Positions 52,199 through 55,187 of a stretch of 55,187 nucleotides of DNA are shown piece by piece; position 1 is the first letter of the stretch; each line of letters opens with the position of its first letter. Position numbers and translations under genes: made by a program. The stretch is taken from the NCBI GenBank assembly GCA_003049485.1, contig PYST01000269.1, positions 1 to 55,187 of the forward strand. The letters run 5' to 3'. The notes below the pieces were generated by a model. It made no database searches and had not been told where the DNA came from. It worked only from the letters and a program-made list of their open reading frames with translations. Source of the DNA: Ophioceras dolichostomum. Taxonomy: Eukaryota; Ascomycota; Sordariomycetes; Magnaporthales; Ophioceraceae.

Positions 52199-53761
52199 CT
52201 ACATCTTCCTCGCAATCCACACCTGTGCAGCATACGCATTCCTCGTCAAAGTCCTCTCATCAAGTCCATACACAGCCTTCATACTCCTCACCAGCTCCCC
52301 CTCGAGCGTCAGGTTCCCTGGACAAGTCCCAGCAGGGACCTTGACGAACTCGAACCCGACAGCCTTGACGACAGCGATGACCTCATCGAGCGAAAGCTGC
52401 ACCCACGGACCAGACCCCCACAGGAGCGGGCCAAAATTAACCCAGCTACCTCCCTTCGGTAGCAGAGCGTGGATGGTGTCCAGGTAGTTCATCAGGTTGC
52501 GGGCCGTGTCGATGAAGAAGTGCGTAACTATTACGTCGAACTGCTCTTTGTTCTTGGCAAAAGCGGTCGTGAAGTCCCCCTCGACGAGGACAACAGCGGA
52601 GCTGCGGTCGAGAGGTAGCTTCGAGTCGTTGTAGGCCGGGAAGATGACGCTGCGGAGCATGTTTGCTGTAGTGGCGTGGTGCGAGAAGCTGTCGATGAAG
52701 GGGTGAAGTCGCTTCTTTGGTGCTGCGGATGGAGGGCGGGCAGAGAGGTAGCGGTAGGCGATGTTGTTGTAGGCCCACCACTCGTTGCTTGTTACCTCGA
52801 AGCCTGTGCTCGACAGGGAGATAGTGAGTGGTTAATAGTGACTCAGCGGTTGTTATAGTTGATCCAAGCGAGCATTCATGCCCAATATCGCATAGGCGGG
52901 GAAAGGTTCCTCGCAAAACTCACCTCCTAGAGCGGCAACCTCATAGCCTAATCGTCCCGGGCCAGCACCGGGGAGCAGGGCCCTGACACTCTTCAGCTCA
53001 GACCTGTCCGGGAACAAACCGCGCAAAACCCCCAGTATGCACGGAAACGCATCCTCGCGCTCACTCCTCCCCTGATCAGACCAGTCGCGTACAATATGCT
53101 TCAGTGCTTGTGACACACTGATCCGATCAGGCTTCCTGTCCGGTAGCTCCTCTGAGCCCTTGATATGGCTCTGCAGCTCCGTCTCCTCGATCTGATAAAA
53201 CTTCAGCGCAGACGCGACGATCTCTTCGCACAGCAGCCCGTTCTGGTTGATGCGTTCCTCGATGGCGTCGATCTTTTGAGTATAACCCATGGCGGCCTCG
53301 AGGACCTTCTTCTGTCTCTGGGGCACGTTCCCGTACAGACTCCACCAGTGCTGCAGCTGCGCGATGTTCATCTCGCGGTACTTCCGAAAGCCCCACAGCG
53401 CGTCGAGCAGGCGGGCGCGCGGATGGTTCGTGTCCCATGTGCCGTGGAACATGCTCAGTCGCTTGAGAAGGCTTTTCTTCTCGGCTTTATGGTGCGCGCT
53501 CTCGCCGCTCGAGCTCGCGCTGCTCTGTTCCGTGTCAGTAGCGCGAGGTAGGCTGGCAGGAGTAGAAGTAGAAGTAACAACAGTAGCGGCAGCAGCAGCA
53601 GCAGCGGCGGCATCGTTGGCGATCACATCTTCGAGACCGGCGGGGGCGGGTGCGGACATCGACGCGAGGAATTCGGAAGGGGCGGACGAGGTCGTATTGG
53701 TGGTCGCGATGATAGCGATAGTGCCCAGGAGAAGGGCGAGGGTCGAAGGTGAGATGTGCAT
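52199..53761 (-). CDS. N2227/carnosine N-methyltransferase-like protein with secretory leader
   Basis: Exons 52924-53761 and 52199-52803 give 480 aa; the 120-nt intron (GTGAGT...CACAG) joins VAALGG to FEVTSNEWWAYNN. The SAM-binding motif is LLPGAGPGRLGYEVAALGG, followed by the family signature NEWWAYNNIAYRYL. Later motifs are VEGDFTTAF, FDVIVTHFFIDTARNLMNYLDTI and LLPKGGSWVNFGPLLW. This matches the N2227 family, whose animal members methylate carnosine or related histidine peptides. Unusually, the chosen start at Met 53761 (or 53803) precedes a signal-peptide-like segment (STLALLLGTIAIIATT), then an Ala/Ser/Thr-rich stretch up to about residue 85. Family members are normally cytosolic or nuclear. 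The substrate is unknown. Confidence 0.85.
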
Positions 53762-54044
53762 CTTGGCTACAATTGAGTCGGTGGGTACTGAAGCGAGGAA
53801 CAAAATGACCGTGAGAGGGATAGTCTGCTCGACTTGAAAATTTCAGGCTCCTGGGTGCCGCAATTCGCAAGGGAGAGTGGGTGAAGTGAAGGATGAGCAC
53901 CCGGTTAGCTGCCAAGACCTGTGAGGTTGGACGAGAGAGCCCACAACTCGTGGCATTGTGGAGTCTTGGAGGGCAGATAATCAAATCACGAGACAGAAAT
54001 TGATGGGCGATGAAGAGCGAGCGGGAACCAGGCTGTGATTCACC

Positions 54045-54068
54045 AGGTAGGTAGGTACCTACCTACCT
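54045..54068. repeat. perfect 24-bp palindrome of AGGT/ACCT units
   Basis: Three AGGT units followed by three ACCT units form a perfect inverted repeat without a loop. It lies about 100 bp upstream of the retroelement fragment and resembles the tracts at 28984-29010 and 41381-41398. Confidence 0.9.
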
Positions 54069-54180
54069 AACCCACCTACCTCTTACATGATAGGCACCGA
54101 GGTACTCCAGTCTGCTTCGTGTTTTTTTTTGCATTGTTCAGCTAAGTCGTCTGATTTACCCACCGCCTTACCCAAACGCC

Positions 54181-55187
54181 AGACGCCGGCTAGAGGGCAC
54201 GACCACGAGTTTCGGCCGGCTCGGGTGCGGCACTCCACAAGGATCCCCTGCCTCCCCCGTTCTATACATGCTGTACCTGGCGGACCTCGTCAAGGAAGGA
54301 GGCAGATGGCGGCTGGCGTACGCGGACGATGTGCTCACGTGGAAATCATCCCCTTCGCTGCAGGAAAATGTTTCTTGGTTAGAGGAAAAGCTTCGACTTA
54401 TGCACGAGAAGGCGGCCGAGGAAAAGATTGTATTGGCGGCGGAGAAGACGGAGGTGATACATATTACCAGTAAAAGGCACGGACGCAACCCGGAGGTCCG
54501 GATTAACGGCAGGACGGTCACCCCAGTCCAGCTACCATGCGGCCGAGGCAGGCGCAACACCCCCGCGGCGGAACGCTACCCAGGCATGCGCTGGCTCGGA
54601 TTCTGGTTCGGCAGGCGTTTGGACGGGCGCCGCCATGTAGCGGAGAGGGCTGCCAAGGCAGCAGCGGTGGCTACGCACCTCAAAAGCTTCGCGGCAGTCA
54701 GATACGGGCCACCCGCAGCGGCACTCCGCAAGGTGGCGGTGGCATGCGTGGGCTCCTCGGCCACCTACGCAGCCGAAGCGTGGTACAATCCGGCGTGCAA
54801 GCAAAAAGGGCTTCTCAAAACCCTCAACAGGCCCTTTGTACTGGCGGCGCGAGCCGTGCTCCCTGCGTACCGGACCACCCCGGCGGCTGCTGCTTTGAGG
54901 GATGCCGGNCACCTACGCAGCCGAAGCGTGGTACAATCCGGCGTGCAAGCAAAAAGGGCTTCTCAAAACCCTCAACAGGCCCTTTGTACTGGCGGCGCGA
55001 GCCGTGCTCCCTGCGTACCAGACCACCCCGGCGGCTGCTGCTTTGAGGGATGCCGGCCTACCCTCGGCCCGATCCGCTCTGGCCCACGTGCGCCTTAAGC
55101 ACGGAGCTCGGCTACGGCTGGCGGACGAAGGGCACCCCCTCGTCAGCCGCCTGGCGGAACCCTCCCCTGTACGAGGGCGGGCGGGTA
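54181..55187 (+). mobile_element. non-LTR (LINE, Tad-like) retrotransposon fragment, reverse transcriptase C-terminal part
   Basis: The frame reads LGCGTPQGSPASPVLYMLYL and then RLAYADDVLTW, which are the GxPQGSxxSPxL and YADD motifs of the reverse-transcriptase palm. Thumb/connection sequence follows: ITSKRHGRNPEVRING, YPGMRWLGFWFGRRL, AAEAWYNPACKQKGLL, VLAARAVLPAYRTTP. The earlier finger motifs are missing, so this copy is 5'-truncated, as usual for LINEs, and it runs off the right edge of the window. An N at 54909 interrupts it, and the following 147 nt repeat the preceding 147. After the repeat the frame resumes (AGLPSARSALAHVRLKHG, then RLADEGHPLVSRLAEP). Tad/I-type identity is my judgement; no other element parts are in view. 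Confidence 0.85.
54762..55056. repeat. 147-nt direct duplication around a single N
   Basis: Positions 54762-54908 and 54910-55056 are identical except for one visible base (TACCGGACC versus TACCAGACC). They are separated only by the N at 54909. The pattern suggests two contig ends that overlap but were joined with a gap base, rather than a biological repeat. Confidence 0.85.

Noticed and set aside
1..55187. CRISPR arrays, operons or bacterial promoters
   Set aside because: The DNA is eukaryotic; no regularly spaced repeats were seen.

Overview
The window is nuclear DNA of a filamentous ascomycete. The genes are intron-containing, with 49-308 nt introns that mostly have GT(A/G)NGT donors and CTRAC branch sites. 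There is a fungal highly reducing polyketide synthase, a HET-domain protein, secreted plant-cell-wall enzymes (CE15, PL9, SGNH), an intron-bearing tRNA-Pro and a LINE-type retroelement. Genus or species cannot be fixed from the sequence. All splice models were made by hand: phases were checked across each junction, but no transcript data were used.

Layout. 0-5 kb: a possible small Cys-rich gene, a long imperfect hairpin, and a secreted glucuronoyl methylesterase. 5-8 kb: two conserved-looking genes of unknown function. 7.8-24.6 kb: a probable small polyketide cluster, made of a secreted three-fold SnoaL/NTF2-like protein with a C-terminal beta-sandwich, an acyl-CoA/acyl-AMP ligase, and a divergently transcribed seven-exon highly reducing PKS (about 2810 aa, KS-AT-DH-psiMT-ER-KR-ACP) whose MT and ER nucleotide-binding motifs look degenerate. 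25.2-31.4 kb: a block of secretory-pathway genes. It holds a small Cys-rich secreted protein, a PDI-like protein that lacks CxxC and ends in HEEL, a divergently paired prolyl-4-hydroxylase-like oxygenase, and an aspartic protease with a roughly 165-residue Gly/Pro/Gln-rich propeptide. 31.4-37.4 kb: gene-poor, with a few small membrane-protein candidates. 37.4-41.2 kb: a secreted SGNH esterase divergent from a secreted FAD oxidase of the berberine-bridge family, which has one GC-AG intron. 41.5-46.1 kb: a HET-domain protein and a PL9-like pectate lyase. 46.8-49.6 kb: tRNA-Pro(AGG) and a sugar transporter with a 24-nt micro-exon. 52.2-53.8 kb: an N2227/carnosine-methyltransferase-like protein with a secretory leader. 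54.2 kb to the end: a LINE reverse-transcriptase fragment with a single-N assembly junction flanked by a 147-nt duplication.

Functional links. The ligase and SnoaL-like protein are the best candidates to act with the PKS, priming or releasing its acyl chain and cyclising or isomerising it. The PDI-like/P4H pair shares a 467-bp divergent promoter and lies beside a Gly/Pro-rich secreted protein. This recalls the animal collagen P4H complex, in which PDI is the beta subunit, and it is the most original arrangement in the window, though the link is inference.
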